64,000 bases of DNA from Limnoperna fortunei (lineage: Eukaryota; Mollusca; Bivalvia; Mytilida; Modiolidae), in assembly GCA_944474755.1 (NCBI GenBank), contig OX104124.1, positions 8,210,437 to 8,274,436 on the forward strand. Reading direction: 5' to 3'. Of this stretch, positions 34,695 through 46,715 are shown in pieces. The notes beneath the pieces were generated by a model. It was not told the origin of the DNA. It worked only from the letters and a program-made list of their open reading frames with translations, and did not search any database. Within the stretch, counting starts at the first letter, position 1. Every line of letters begins with the position of its first letter. A program made the translations under genes and the position numbers.

Positions 34695-35224
34695 GAGGTT
34701 ATTCAAGAGGTCGGATTCCTGGGAGACTCGTTTGGATCTAAGGTTATTCTGACCCAGTTATTAGCCTTTAACCTACGGTACCGTGGGTGGGCAGGTTTGA
34801 ACAATTGTATACAGGGTGTTTACCCGGAGTGTATACGGATATCTTCAAGTTATATATTTAATTATAATGTTATATCTTCTCACGAATACCGGAGAGATAG
34901 CTCAGCAACTGGTACCAGTTGGGGGTATGGTCCCCTAAGTTAAACCTGCGTATTAAATGGGTAATAGCAGAAAGCTTTAGATCTTAACCATTTTTCTGTC
35001 ACCTGGTTTGGTTTGGCCATCTCTGTTACCAGAGAGCCACTGACAAGCCCTTTTCTTTGGCGGTCGCTTCGTCTCCCGGGAATATAATTTTATGCTGTGG
35101 CCAGATCTTCCAATTTTATGTTAAAGGAAATATTTATACAATGTAAAATCCTTACTTAATATGTAATAAACGTGTTTATCTAAACATTCTATTTAGTGTT
35201 TATACTGGTAATCTACGCATTAAA
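34695..35224 (+). repeat. Split direct repeat B2
   Basis: Second copy of B1. It carries about 80 bp extra near 35123-35205 compared with B1 and ends GGTAATCTACGCATTAA, matching the B1 end. This is the right end of the element. Confidence 0.8.
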
Positions 35225-36173
35225 GTAAAATATATAACACATTTGGAATTGATATTTTTAAACTAAACAAATGTTGCAGTCTCATATTTCAAAATAATAA
35301 CATTCTGACATGTTGTAAACGTTTATTTATTCTATATTACTTAGAATCATTTTTCGTTAATAATCAATTTCTTTGGTTGCAAATATTACATGTTTTAACA
35401 AACTCTCCTATGAAGCCATTAATTGCACCAACTGAATTGTTCTTGCCACTTTGAACTGATGTTACCAATTTATGACTTGGACCCATATGACGAATTTTGA
35501 TAAACAGATGGGATTTTGCTTTTAAAGATATATTACTGACCAACTTGTCAACTACTCTTATAAGTGGTTAACGTCGTAGCTAAAACCCGTTATTGTTTTT
35601 TTTTCTTAAATTAAGTTTCTTTTAATTGTAAGTTTCCTCGTCATTTTCGACATTCTCATCGTCGACATTAATTATAATATTTTAACTGTTAAATCATTAC
35701 ATGTATCTTCATTAAATGTTGACAAATCAAGAAACTTGATAGTTTTGTTAGATTCAGGTGAGTAGTCCCATTAAGATTTCTGGGAGTTTTTATTAACAGA
35801 GGCGCGGCATTTAAAAATAATGTTTCTTTTAATTGTTTTTAAGTGGACATGGTTCAAACTTGAGCAGGATCAACTTCAATATCAACATCGTGTGCTCTTG
35901 GTTGCTTTCTACTCGAATTTTTACAATTTAAAAAGCAGTTAATTTAAAGATAAATACACGTAAATTTACTGATCTATCTTTTTCAGTAGGTTTTAAGCCG
36001 AAACATTATTTTTACAGCCAAAATATGATGACAAGAATTTGCAGAAGGACACCGACACGTTTCTTTTTGGAAAGCGAAACACAGTATTATTTCTACCCTC
36101 TATAAAAGCTGCCTGCGATTAAACCATAAAAGGGATATGGAACAATCATGAACATTTCTTTTGAACGCTATGT
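35225..36173. other. Noncoding
   Basis: AT-rich sequence with no gene or repeat that I can support. Confidence 0.35.
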
Positions 36174-36683
36174 GTGGTAGTTACATAATAAAACACAACT
36201 TAATTAACACATTTAGGCATCCTATTAGGCCGCCCTGCAAGACATATACTCATTTTTTAACTTTTCCTGTTATCAAATTTAACACATCAGTTGGACGAAA
36301 CACCCTAATTAGACACGACAAAACAAAACAAGTGCTTTTGAAAGAAAAATGATATATGTGGTAATTAAATAATAAAACACAACTTAATTAACACATTTAG
36401 GCATCCTATTAGTTTTCCTGTTATCAAATTTAACACATCAGTTGGACAAAACACCCTAATTAGACACGACAAAACAAAACAAGTGGTTTTGAAAGAAAAA
36501 TTATATATGTGGTAATTAAATAATGAACCACAACTTAATTAACACATTTAGGCATCCTATTAGGCCGCCGTGCATGACATATACTAATTTTTTACTTTTC
36601 CTGTTATAAAATTTAACACATCATCTGGACGAAACACTCTAATTAGACACGACAAAATAAAACAAGTGGTTTTGAAAGAAAAA
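36174..36683. repeat. Three-copy tandem repeat, about 150-184 bp units
   Basis: Units start with GTGGTA at 36174, 36358 and 36509. Each contains CAACTTAATTAACACATTTA, CACCCTAATTAGACACGAC (or a close variant) and AAGTGGTTTTGAAAG. The middle unit lacks about 36 bp present in the first and third (GCCGCCCTGCAAGACATATA region). A 63-codon ORF through the first unit is not maintained in the others, so I treat the array as noncoding. Confidence 0.85.
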
Positions 36684-38339
36684 ACGCCACAGTAAAAGAA
36701 TTTACGGTATTTGTCAAGTTTAAATGATACTGGCATACATTTTCAATATTTATGTTATCAGTATTGGTTCCTACGGTTTGCTATTTCCTGAATTTATATC
36801 GGAAGTAGACTGAGTTTGACTTTCAATTTCAACATTCTGTCCTTGTCGTTTTATGTAATCCTGTACAGTATCAGAGCACTCAATTTTATTTAGTATGGCA
36901 GTTACATCCGGAGGAATATTTGCTTGAGACAACTCGGATTTTAAATAAAAGTCTCAACACCAGACAGTCCCGCTGAAATCGCAGAATGGACAAAGATTTG
37001 TAGAAAATTAAAGCCTGAAACAACTTTGCCAATTGGTTATTCCTGCCTCGGCGGGGACATAAAATTCCATAAGTTAACTATCGAGATTGAAGAAGTCAGA
37101 TAATCTAAGAGTACTAACGTAAGATTCTATTTCTCTGTTTAAAAAGCAGTACATTCGCAAAATAAAATATAAGTCTTCCAAATTATCACCACCGTTATTA
37201 CTTAAATACGCGATGAATGTCAGTTGCTTCGTTTGAGAAGTCATTATATCTGTTATAATGAATCCAATCAACAAAAGATAACCACATATTCTCTAGTGAC
37301 GAGAACTTTTTTCCACAACGGTCAAGTGGTTTGTCTACTATAATGGAATTTGCTTTATTATTATTTTTTAAATTTTTTCCTAAAAAAAACGAAAATGTAT
37401 GCTGCCACTTTTCATGTTTTCTCTCAAGACTTATGAAGTGTGGTGGAGTATTTGGTTATTCTTTGAACAGAGACTGTTTGAAAGCTATTGGTACCACACA
37501 AAACATTCCTTAATTAAAAGTTGTATCATAAACTTGATATAGTTGTTCTCAGCATTTCATGTCTAATAACCAATACCAACTACTGTAAAATTTCGGATAG
37601 GACAACAATAACTAATAAAATCTGAGTAAACAGTAACCTCGTGAATAAAATATTCCAAATGGTAAACCAATTCAACCAATTGAATTTACTAGCAAATTTA
37701 TCTTCTCTTACCTCGCCTAACATATTTTACTTGAGGTATATTCCTGAGATTAGCAACACCTCTACAATGTTAGAACAAACCATGTTTCTATAAACCTGTT
37801 TCGGTCGGTTTTCAAGAACGTTTAATTCGTTTAGGTTCTTTTTCTTGTTTACTGTTACCATGTGGAATGAGTTTATAAATATTTTCGTCGTCAAATAGTA
37901 AAAGAATTACCTGGACAAGCGGAAAGCAACCTCGCGGAAACCAGTTGATGTAATTGGTTTTTTTTTCTCAAACCCTTCGTCACATAGCCCAGTAAATGAA
38001 TTTCATAAAACATGTATTCCTCAAAAAACGGTGTATTTCCTGCAATTACTTTAGGAAACATACCATCATTCCTACAAATATTGGCCCCATTTCCAATCAT
38101 CAATTTTAGAAGAAGAGAACGACACTATATACCACCTTTAGGTATCACAGGTGTACGATTGGGATCAGGATTGTTCAATACTCTCCGAATTTCCTACTTC
38201 AATTTCGGACGTGTTTAGTTATGGAACTCCACCTATCTCCTGAACACTGACAGACTTACTTACAAAAGAACAGACTGGTTTAGAAGCAAAAATACAAACA
38301 CACGTAGGATCAGTAGGATTAGCAGACAGACCTAGAAGC
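36684..38339. other. Noncoding; ORFs without recognisable domains
   Basis: Overlapping ORFs on both strands at 37891-38218 read partly like protein (the minus frame has IGNGANICRNDGMFPKVIAG), but no family is recognised and neither extends. They lie just before the LINE remnant and may belong to a repeat. Confidence 0.3.
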
Positions 38340-39790
38340 AAGAGCATTATTACAAATCAGGTGGGTAAGAAACCTATTGATTCCCGAGGAATTCCATCAA
38401 TGGAAAGGTCACCAGTCTACAAACAGTGTTACAAAAATTCCTTATCCGAAATAGCCCTCACGGAAACTGACGTACAAGACGTTTTAGATACTATAAACCC
38501 ATCGATGGCTTCGGTTCCTGATCTGGTTAACACTGGATTTCTCAAAAAAGCTTCCGTCTTTGGCACATTACCAAGTTATTTTACACCAGGAGTTTAAATA
38601 AATCAATTAACCAAAATTATGAATTAATTGGGTAAAGCGCTAGATTCTGGGAAGGAGCTTCGTATCGTTTTTTGCCACATAAGTAAAACTTTTGATAGAG
38701 TCTGGCACGAATGTCTTCTACATAAATTAAACCGAATTGGTATATCTCAAATGGTTACCAATTAACGCAAGTGTTCTCCAAGGCTCATTATTAGGAATTT
38801 TGCTATTTTAAATCTTTATCAATGATATTACAGTTGATAAAGAAGCGCAAATTAAATTGTTTGCTAACGACATGTGTCTATATATTGTAGTTAATAATCC
38901 TTAATGGGTTGCTGAGAAACTAAACAATGATCTGTACAAAATTGATGAATGGTCTCAAAGCTGGCTAGTTAATTTGAATCCACAAAAACTGAAACCATGA
39001 TTATAAGTCGTAAAAAATTAAAACATCTCATCCCCCAATTTAAATCGATAAACAATACAAGAAATTGAAAAACATAAACACCTAGGTGAATATTTCTTAA
39101 GGAACGGCCTGTGGAATGACCATATATATTGTACAAAAATTATATAAGAGATTCAATATTTAGGGATTTGGGATTAGGGGCAACGAAACTTTAATTGACG
39201 CTGCCCGAATAGTTACTGGCCGAACAAAACTTTACGGAGAAACCCACTGGGAAGCAACACAGATTTATCTTCCTGCAAAAAATTTTAAACGAATGTGCAA
39301 AGTCTGTCGTATTCCTCGGTAGATAGCAGACACGATCACAAGTTAAAACTCTGACTACGTTTTATTCTTACTAATTACTTTATCCATTCCGCTGTCAAGC
39401 TATGGACTGTACTGTCAACAGATGTTAAAAACTGTACCTCACTTAACGTATTCAAGAAAACATTGCGATCCCAAAACCATTCCGTCCCCGTACACCTGTA
39501 CACCGACAGTTGTCTAGTGCAAATACGACATACCAGAATATGTATGAATTCGATCTAATTCTCAGTTATTTGTCAAAAATGTCGTTGATTCGCCAAACTT
39601 TCTATATGGCTGTCTTGAAACAACCGTACATTTTCTCTTGTCCAGTGCTCTATTCAACAACATCAGACATGACTTACTAAACTCTTTATTAAGTCTACCA
39701 CTTCCAGTCGATGTTAACTTGCTATTGTATGGATCTGGTCAATTTTTCGGTGCCGACAATGTGTAAATTTTTCATCAAACTCAAAACTTT
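38340..39790 (+). pseudogene. Non-LTR retrotransposon (Jockey/CR1-type LINE) polymerase remnant
   Basis: An open piece at 38361-38597 has LTETDVQDVLDTINPSMASV and PDLVNTGFLKKAS, the segment before the polymerase fingers. Shifted frames then give FCHISKTFDRVWHECLLHKL (motif A, normally D-S/I-KAFD), then remnants of the PQGSILG and FADDT regions with stops, then MIISRKKLKHL, IVTGRTKLYG, and a C-terminal LYGCLETTVHFLLS block. Order and spacing match the better-preserved LINE at 51750-52715. Many stops and frameshifts make it an old dead copy. Sequence to about 40100 may be its 3' flank. Confidence 0.75.
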
Positions 39791-41219
39791 ATTATAAAAT
39801 CTAACAGGTTTTCTGTTTACATTTTCCCATTGCAATTAACTCACACCTCCGAGCACGTGCTTGGACTCTGTTCAATTACGCCCTACTTTCACCCCTCACC
39901 TTAACACATTCAGTTTTTTTCTATTAACCCGTTTCTTTTCTTTCATGACAGGAGTATGCGTAAGAGATAACAATCATGCTATCTGCAAATGTTTGAATAT
40001 ATTTTCTTTAGGAGACAGACTAGAAAAGCAACTTTGCTTATTTCTGAACCCTAATTGTAATGATTTCTCTTTATTGTTTTTATGTGATCTTGTATGACCA
40101 GGCTTATATATGAAATATACACGTTTACAAAAAAGCGTAAGAAATGTTTGCAAAAAAGTTCTGAAAAATTTATAAGCGGGGTATCAATTAAACAAATGCT
40201 TTCGAGATGCCTTCTGAAGTTTTAGCTAAGATGTTTTTTAATATCTTCCTTTTCCTGAAAAGACTTTTGTCCTGACCTAACAATGATTAATTTGAAAGGT
40301 GTGCAATCAGGCATTGCTCGCCCGTTTGTATCAATTTTATCCATGTTTTTGTTATTGATTTCATGTTGTTGTGTTTTTATTTTTCTTTGTGTCGTGCATC
40401 GTTGTCTAAATTAAAGAAAACATAAGAATTGTGAATCAGAAATCTACAAAATACTGGTAAGACGTCCTTACTGGAAATTTATGGGCAATGTATTATGGAA
40501 ACTACATGCAGGCACTGAAATATATTACTTGCAATCAAACTAATTTGAAATTACAAAAACTAAGAAACGTGCTAAATGAACGACCTGTATGAGGAAATGT
40601 CATCAAAGAAACCAATGTTAAACAATTACCACGTCTAACCGAGACCCATCCGTAGCGCTCAAATAAAAGAACTATCTAAAATTTAAATAATTAAGATGTT
40701 ATATGGCTTTAATAATTAAAATTTCGAAAGTTATCCTAAATTCCACAAAGGCTTTCAACACGTAGCGGATAGAAAACCATAGAATTTTAATTATTTTCAA
40801 ATATCAGTGGAGCAATTTTGACAATGACTATATCACTGAAAAAATGAGGCATATGAGGCATGTTACTAAATATAGATCTAGGTATTCGTTTTGGTGTGAT
40901 TTCATTGACAATCGATATTTACAATATAGCCGGTGTACAGATAAATAATAAGTGTTACTTCCACCGGAAACACTTGCTTTAAAATCGTCAAAAGTATTAT
41001 CCGCATCGTTATTAATTAAATTTGTGTTTGCAGAAAAATGTTAGAATTTTGTTTTAAGTCACTTCTTATTTGTTGCCACTTTCTTTGAATTTAACTGTCT
41101 GCTGTATTCCACTGGTTTGTTTACTTTCCATACACATTCTCACCCCTATATCGTATTTATAAATTTGAAGTAATTACATGTAACGGACTGCTTGTTGTGC
41201 GTATAAATATGAACGAAAG
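39791..41219. other. Noncoding, possibly LINE 3' flank then unique
   Basis: A 78-codon ORF at 39861-40097 may be part of the 3' end of the preceding LINE. The remainder is AT-rich without recognisable features. Confidence 0.35.
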
Positions 41220-41395
<176 letters not shown>

Positions 41396-41496
41396 TGTTG
41401 GTACAGAGAAGTTGCAACATAAATGACAAATAATATAGATACTATTTACAATATATAGAGAACAAAACACAAACACAGAGAAGCACTGAGACGAGA

Positions 41497-42260
41497 TTAG
41501 CCAGGAGTTCCAATGCTTCTGTTTACATATTTAAATAAGTAACACAGTTTATATAATATTCTTTGCTTTCTGGTCGACATCAATTGAGAAAACATTTGGT
41601 CTAGTTTGAAAATATTTTGGAAGGAATTGTTTAAGCTTTTCAAGCAGAGAGAAGAACTCAAGGATGTAATGGTATTCATCCCCTAATTTCTGGCAGTTAC
41701 ACAAAGCACAATACCTATTTACTCTATCTATGTTCATCCATCTACCAGTTTCTACTGGCAGATGATGATTTGCTGTTCTAAATCTGGAAAGTTTTGTAGC
41801 TACAGAATGGGAAATACGACTTAAATATTCTTCAAAGTTCTTTTTAAATAATTTATAGTTAATTGCTTTTGTTGATTCATTTAGACATGCATGCCATTTC
41901 CGAATAAAGTGATCAATGAGACGTTTCTTTACAATACTTTTACTCTATTCTTGATTGCTAACTGTTTCATTTCCCAATAAATACGATAGACCACACTCAA
42001 TCAACGTTGATTTAATAAAATTAACCTAGTAAAATAATTTCTTTCTTCATTTAGTTTTCTAGAAAGTTTGTATAAAATATGTGCAAATTTCGTCTCTTTA
42101 CCTATTAGTAAACGTACCCTAAATAAAATCATCATAACTTTAATATCAATGGCAATTGAATGTCTACCAAGTTCTCCATTTACCATATAGTTTGGAGTTA
42201 ACCCAATTTGTTCGTAAACACTTAGAAGCTACAATGTAGATTCTGTGACAATTTTTTTCT
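41497..42260 (-). pseudogene. LINE ORF2 C-terminal remnant (second family)
   Basis: Minus-strand pieces, read toward lower coordinates, include VNGELGRHSIAIDIKVMMIL, KETKFAHILYKLSRKLNEE, SVATKLSRFRTANHHLPVE, TGRWMNIDRVNRYCALCN and GDEYHYILEF. This is the C-terminus common in invertebrate LINEs, where a C..C...H...C knuckle follows the GRW segment. The last knuckle cysteine is replaced by F. The reverse-transcriptase domain is missing, and stops and frame changes separate the pieces. It differs from the LINE at 51750-52715. Confidence 0.75.
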
Positions 42261-43439
42261 AGATGAGCTACACAGAATCTAATTCCTCGTAATGTAGCAA
42301 ACACACCATTGGGTTTTATACATATTTTCCGATATTAAACTGCTTTCGTAGTTTTATAAATTATATTTCATTTCTCTACCATTCAATTTACATTACTTCA
42401 GTGTTTAATAATTAAATTCGTCACTCTCCGGTGTCGTATTAAATTTTGCTACCATGACAATCAAGCTGCTTTTTAATGTTCGGAATACTTATTCGGTAAA
42501 ACGTCGATGTGTTCCGAAAGATCGTTATAAAAATCTGCTACCCAATAATAACGTGTTTGGATTATCGCCCTTCCACCAAGTTACAATAACAAAACCAATG
42601 CAAACATATGAAATTTTCACGAGAGGGTTGGAGTTGGGGTACGGTAATATGGATGTGCAGCCCAAAAGGGTCTTTTTTTCCCTTCCAAATTATATGAAAA
42701 GGTTGTTCTTTTCATTGAATAATATATATATTTGAGTAGTTGTAAATTATCTAAATATACCCAATTCCCCTTATTTTCATCTAAAGCTGAGGTTAACCGC
42801 GGTGACTAAGCAAATAAAAGTGCTCTATTAACATCACTTGATTACATTTAATGTCTTTATGTCGTTACATAAACCAATAAAACATGTTTCATGCAATGAT
42901 AACAAATAGGTGTTAATGTGTATAGGAATGCCCACAGATGTTATATTTAGTTGCAATTCTGTGCCATTGTGAAGACAATTGAGGAAATAGACACTAGGAG
43001 AACAAGTTCTAACAGACAGGAAACACAAATACATATTATTCTTTATATGTCATTTTAATTTTTATTGCTTTTGTTTTATAAACATTTTGATAGTAAAGGG
43101 ACTTTTTTAAAAGTGGAGGTACAGTAAAATACAATTAAATATAAGAATATTTTTTGTTTAAAAATTCTATATACGATGTAAGTCACCATTGTATAAATAA
43201 CGCAACCTTTTGTTAAATGTGTTATTACAAAACCGTTTCTTTTTTTAAACCTTCAATAACTCATAAAACTTTTACATTGTGTGAAACGATAGATAAAGAA
43301 TGTATTGCCGCTGTGGCGTAACCAACTCTCATATTTCGTTAAAGATGTGTATGTTAATTAAATACTAATGGCCACAAAGTGATGGCGCTGTAATTCCAAA
43401 ACTAGGGATTATTTATGATCTCCTATTTGTGCCTGTAAT
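42261..43439. other. Mostly noncoding; one unassigned 93-codon ORF
   Basis: A plus-strand ORF at 42454-42735 starts MTIKLLFNVRNTYSVKRRCV and ends at TGA. It has mixed residues but no domain that I know and no splice signals that I trust. The rest is AT-rich. Confidence 0.25.
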
Positions 43440-43590
43440 CACTTAGGAATTGACAATGAGTGCCAGTTTTACTACCGAAGGTCGGGGTTTTTCTCTACTC
43501 CGGCTTTATCCCCGATAAAAACTGGACGCCATGATATAGCTGAGCGATAAATGGCGTTAAACACCAATTGAAACAAACAAACAAACATGT
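43440..43590 (+). repeat. SINE body and tail, plus strand
   Basis: It contains TTGACAATGAGTGCCAGTTT, ACTCCGGCTTTATCCCCGAT, AAAAACTGGACGCCATGATA and AATGGCGTTAAACACCAATT, and ends with an (AAAC)n tail. The tRNA-like head is missing. Confidence 0.85.
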
Positions 43591-43635
43591 ACACGTAGGT
43601 TCGCGTTCTGGCCTAAAGTATTATGAGATGGTATG

Positions 43636-43745
43636 GCCGAACCTTATAATTGACAAGGATTTGCCTCTTTATTGTGGATTTTTTAACTCGGAACTATGAT
43701 ATAGCTGTACAATTTCTGCAACCGACGTTAAACCCCATTACACCA
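43636..43745 (+). repeat. SINE fragment, plus strand, diverged
   Basis: It has ATAATTGACAAGGATTTGCC, CTATGATATAGCTG and GACGTTAAACCCCATTACAC, a decayed body and tail of the same SINE. Confidence 0.65.
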
Positions 43746-43805
43746 ACCAAAACCTTATTAACAAAAAAGTCTTTGCTATTATACAAATCAAGCGCGTAAA
43801 TATAT

Positions 43806-43880
43806 TGATGTTTGTTTGTGTTTAACGCCAATTTCAGCAATTTTTCAGCTATATCGTGGCGTCCAGTTTTTATTGTCCAG
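43806..43880 (-). repeat. SINE tail fragment, minus strand
   Basis: GTTTAACGCCAATTTCAGCA and ATATCGTGGCGTCCAGTTTT match the reversed SINE tail. It lies in inverted orientation to the two fragments on its left. Confidence 0.8.
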
Positions 43881-44744
43881 TTACACTGTAATAGTAACCC
43901 CCTCCCCATATCTTGCCAGATGATAAGATTGTCATATATCAACTGGAAGAAATGAAAATTAACGTATCTAAACATGTGATTTACATCGGACGTTTGCAAT
44001 ACAGATTATTATTTTAATCATCCAAATCCATTTTTACAAGTTAAATGTTGCCATTAAAATGATCTTAAAGAGAAAAGGACCAAAATACCTTTAATTTTGA
44101 ATATTTATCCTGGGGTCAAAACTTGAGCTTTGAAATGGCCCATAAAATATTTTTTTCATTATTATTTATCCGATATTGGTAAAACTGTTCTCCCTGGGGC
44201 TATACTGTGATGGTTCACAGTGTCCGAGCTACAGCGCATCTCCGGTAGAGGAAAGAAAGTTGTGAGGTATTATCTTTCCTAAAAAGTTAGCCGTCTCAAA
44301 GCTTTATTTTTCTTTGTGGACAAAAATACGTACTGTTTTTTTAATGTTAAATGGCAATATGTATTGTTATTATTTACATCACTTCAGTATAAGTACACGA
44401 TGTTTAGATATCCAAATCAGGCAACCGTAAAATATAGGTGAGAGACAGCACTATACTAAGCATCTCTAGATGCATCACACGTAGTAAGATAATTGATGTT
44501 AACATTGTCAGTAAGCAGGAAAAGAATTAAAATGTGTCTTGTAACCGGAATCATTTGTCCATAAAATACAAATCAAAAGCAGTATCCAAGAATGCATTGT
44601 TAGTATCCTAGATCCATTATATTCACAAAAATAGTTGATATAGACCTGTTCGCGAAAATGTTACGCTTCGGAAATTTCCGTTTAAGTTTTATACACATTT
44701 TATGATAAACATACACAAATCAATGCCACTTTCCTTTTAAAAAA
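43881..44744. other. Noncoding
   Basis: I see no gene or repeat that I can support. Confidence 0.35.
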
Positions 44745-44753
44745 GTTTGATTC

Positions 44754-44856
44754 CAATCTAATTAAAATCATATTTTCACTTGACCCCCTTTTGCAATTGT
44801 CGTCGTGAAAATAGCAAAAGGGGGAGCCAAGTGAAGATATAATTTTAATTAGATTG
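44754..44856. mobile_element. 103-bp foldback element (MITE) with 9-bp target duplication
   Basis: The ends are CAATCTAATTAAAAT and ATTTTAATTAGATTG, and the two arms pair across almost the whole length (left CTTTTGC against right GCAAAAG). It is flanked on both sides by GTTTGATTC (44745-44753 and 44857-44865), a direct target-site duplication. It encodes nothing and must have depended on a transposase supplied elsewhere. Near-perfect arms and an intact duplication suggest a fairly recent insertion. Confidence 0.85.
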
Positions 44857-44865
44857 GTTTGATTC

Positions 44866-45618
44866 CCACTATCTTGCATATTTTTCCCCTTTTTCATTCG
44901 TCGTAAACGATTCGTGATTTCTCGGCTTTTCTCGAGTGGCATGAACGGCGGTCTGCCCATTATGATTGCTACCGCCCCGTAAAAATGAAGGGTTTTCATC
45001 CCTAACTTTACTTACTAGTATTTGTTGGCCAATCGGGAAGCTATCTCCCAAATTAAACAGCCAATCAAGACACATCATTGTTTATCTGTTATCCTTGAAG
45101 TACAACTGGTTTCTGCAGTTTAGAATTTGATCATTTATCCTGTCTCATGCGAAACGGGAAAAAACCTGACCGCGAACCGTAGTGGATAAAGTGTTTGCGG
45201 AGTACTGCGTTTCTTGCGCGATAAAGACCCCTTCCTTCTGTAGGCACTTTGCACTAGCTGTATTATGCTTAAATCTACGCGCCTCATAACTATTTCAGTG
45301 GAAATCAAAATTATGTTTCCGGTGGTCCATCACTTTTCTCATTATTTATTGATCATAAAAACAAACAATAAATCAGACAATCAATCAATAAAATAGTTTT
45401 TAAGCTTGTCATGTTATATATTATATTATAAACTATCTATATTAAACCATTGCTGTGACAGTCTTAAAAAAACATTATAACATTTCCCTATTGTCTAACA
45501 CTTAGAATTCCCATGTCGTCCATCATTGTTAATCACTTTTTCTATCTTTCTTTACCCATAATTATCAAAAGTGAGACAATCTGGAAGACACCCTAATGAA
45601 ATGTTTAGCCTGAACAAA
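44866..45618. other. Noncoding; unassigned minus-strand ORFs
   Basis: Overlapping minus-strand ORFs at 44700-45078, of 99 and 69 codons, run partly through the foldback element, so at least the first is not a preserved gene. The rest has no recognisable feature. Confidence 0.35.
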
Positions 45619-45876
45619 GATTGTTTGTTTGTTTGATTGGGGTTAAACGCCACTTTCAGCAATTATCATGGCGTCCAGTTTTTATTGGGAGAGAAAGCCG
45701 GAGTACCGGAGAAAACTCCCGACCTGCAGTAGGAAAACTGACAATCCTTGTCAATTAAGATTGGAGTCGAGTACGTACACCCTGCCAGCAGTGAGACTCG
45801 AACCCGCAACCTCAGTGTTGACAGACCACGTGATCAATAGTAGACGAACTTAACCACTCGGTCAACGAGGACCCCT
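45619..45876 (-). repeat. Full-length tRNA-derived SINE, minus strand
   Basis: The most complete copy in the window. Reversed, it has a head GGGGTCCTCGTTGACCGAGT, A-box GAGTGGTTAAG, B-box GGGTTCGAGTC, body TTGACAAGGATTGTCAG, CTCCGGTACTCCGGCTTTCT, AATAAAAACTGGACGCCATG, tail GGCGTTTAACCCC and an (AAAC)n end. Length is about 255 bp. The internal RNA polymerase III promoter boxes look intact. A 61-codon ORF across it is incidental. Confidence 0.9.
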
Positions 45877-46265
45877 GAAAAAAGACAAAAAATCTCAGTA
45901 CATTCGGAACGTACGTATGTACGGTTGTCCTACGAAAACAATGCTTTATAGTTGTTAAAGAAGCCGAACTAAACACTGGTATTGTTAAACAAAGAAATTC
46001 AATCTTCGTATGGTTTTGTCCAATCTAATTAGAATTCGTCCTCTCATGGCTTCTGTACTTATTTTCGACGCGATGTATCAGCAAAACTTTAAAATCATTA
46101 CATTAAAACATTAAAATTCGATCCCTCATCTCTCAATTAAACAGATTGTTTTGCTCATAGAGCGGTTTGGGTCGTAACCTTGACTCTGTTGTGACTAAAA
46201 TGTAGCAATGTATGTAATATTAACAATGTTCAGTTGTTTAAGTATTTTTAAAAGTTGTAAAAAGG
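45877..46265. other. Noncoding
   Basis: AT-rich spacer with no feature that I can support. Confidence 0.35.
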
Positions 46266-46328
46266 GTGTTAACAGACCCGGTGATCAATAGTAAACGAAC
46301 TAATTAACCACTCGTCTAACGAGGCCAT
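46266..46328 (-). repeat. SINE head fragment
   Basis: Contains ACCCGGTGATCAATAGTAAA and ACCACTCGTCTAACGAGG, the reversed tRNA-like head of the same SINE. Confidence 0.7.
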
Positions 46329-46678
46329 ATCCGATCTGTATTGGATAAATTTATTTGCTAAAAGTTTGATCTGGGCTAAGTACACCATCATGTATAAGAA
46401 AATGTACAGTGCGTTTGGTGTTTGACATTTTCGCTATGTTTGATAGAAAAATAAAATATATTTGGGTATCAATATTTTGAAGATTTGGAATACTGTTTCG
46501 ATCTCACTGGCCGATTCTGAAGAATCTTTTCAGATAACAATTTATCGCGAAACTTTAAAAATGAAATATTTCTTACTTTTTCCACTGCCTTTTTGGAAAA
46601 ATGAGAAGCAAAAAGAGCAAAAATAACAAAAGTGAGAAGGAATTTGGAAAGCAAGCGTCATATTGGAAAAAGTTAACC

Positions 46679-46680
<2 letters not shown>

Positions 46681-46714
<34 letters not shown>

Positions 46715-46715
46715 T
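46681..46715. repeat. (AAT)n microsatellite
   Basis: About 11-12 AAT units in an otherwise plain AT-rich region. Confidence 0.9.

Larger units (their letters stand above)
30413..35224 (+). mobile_element. Ngaro-like tyrosine-recombinase retrotransposon, near full length, inactive
   Basis: Order on the plus strand: direct repeat A1 (30413-30612), reverse transcriptase, RNase H, tyrosine recombinase, SGNH-hydrolase-like segment, then B1 (33758-34213), A2 (34214-34412) and B2 (34695-35224). The arrangement A1-ORFs-B1-A2-B2 is the split direct repeat structure of Ngaro and PAT elements. These use a tyrosine recombinase instead of a DDE integrase and leave no target-site duplication. An SGNH/GDSL hydrolase-like domain is known from Ngaro elements and favours that group. 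All coding parts carry stops or frameshifts, and recombinase catalytic residues are changed. The 4.8-kb length is in the usual range, though a gag-like first ORF was not seen. Confidence 0.8.

Noticed and set aside
34890..34945. Sequence resembling a tRNA A-box (TAGCTCAGCAACTGGTA) in repeat B2
   Set aside because: The matching stretch in B1 does not keep the motif and no B-box follows at the right distance.
36161..36683. CRISPR-like direct repeats
   Set aside because: Units of 150-184 bp with similar, not variable, intervening sequence are a plain tandem repeat. The genome is eukaryotic.
44869..45078. 69-codon minus-strand ORF with protein-like composition
   Set aside because: No recognisable family, no splice signals, and an overlapping ORF in another frame of the same strand.
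45668..45853. 61-codon plus-strand ORF
   Set aside because: It lies wholly inside the minus-strand SINE.
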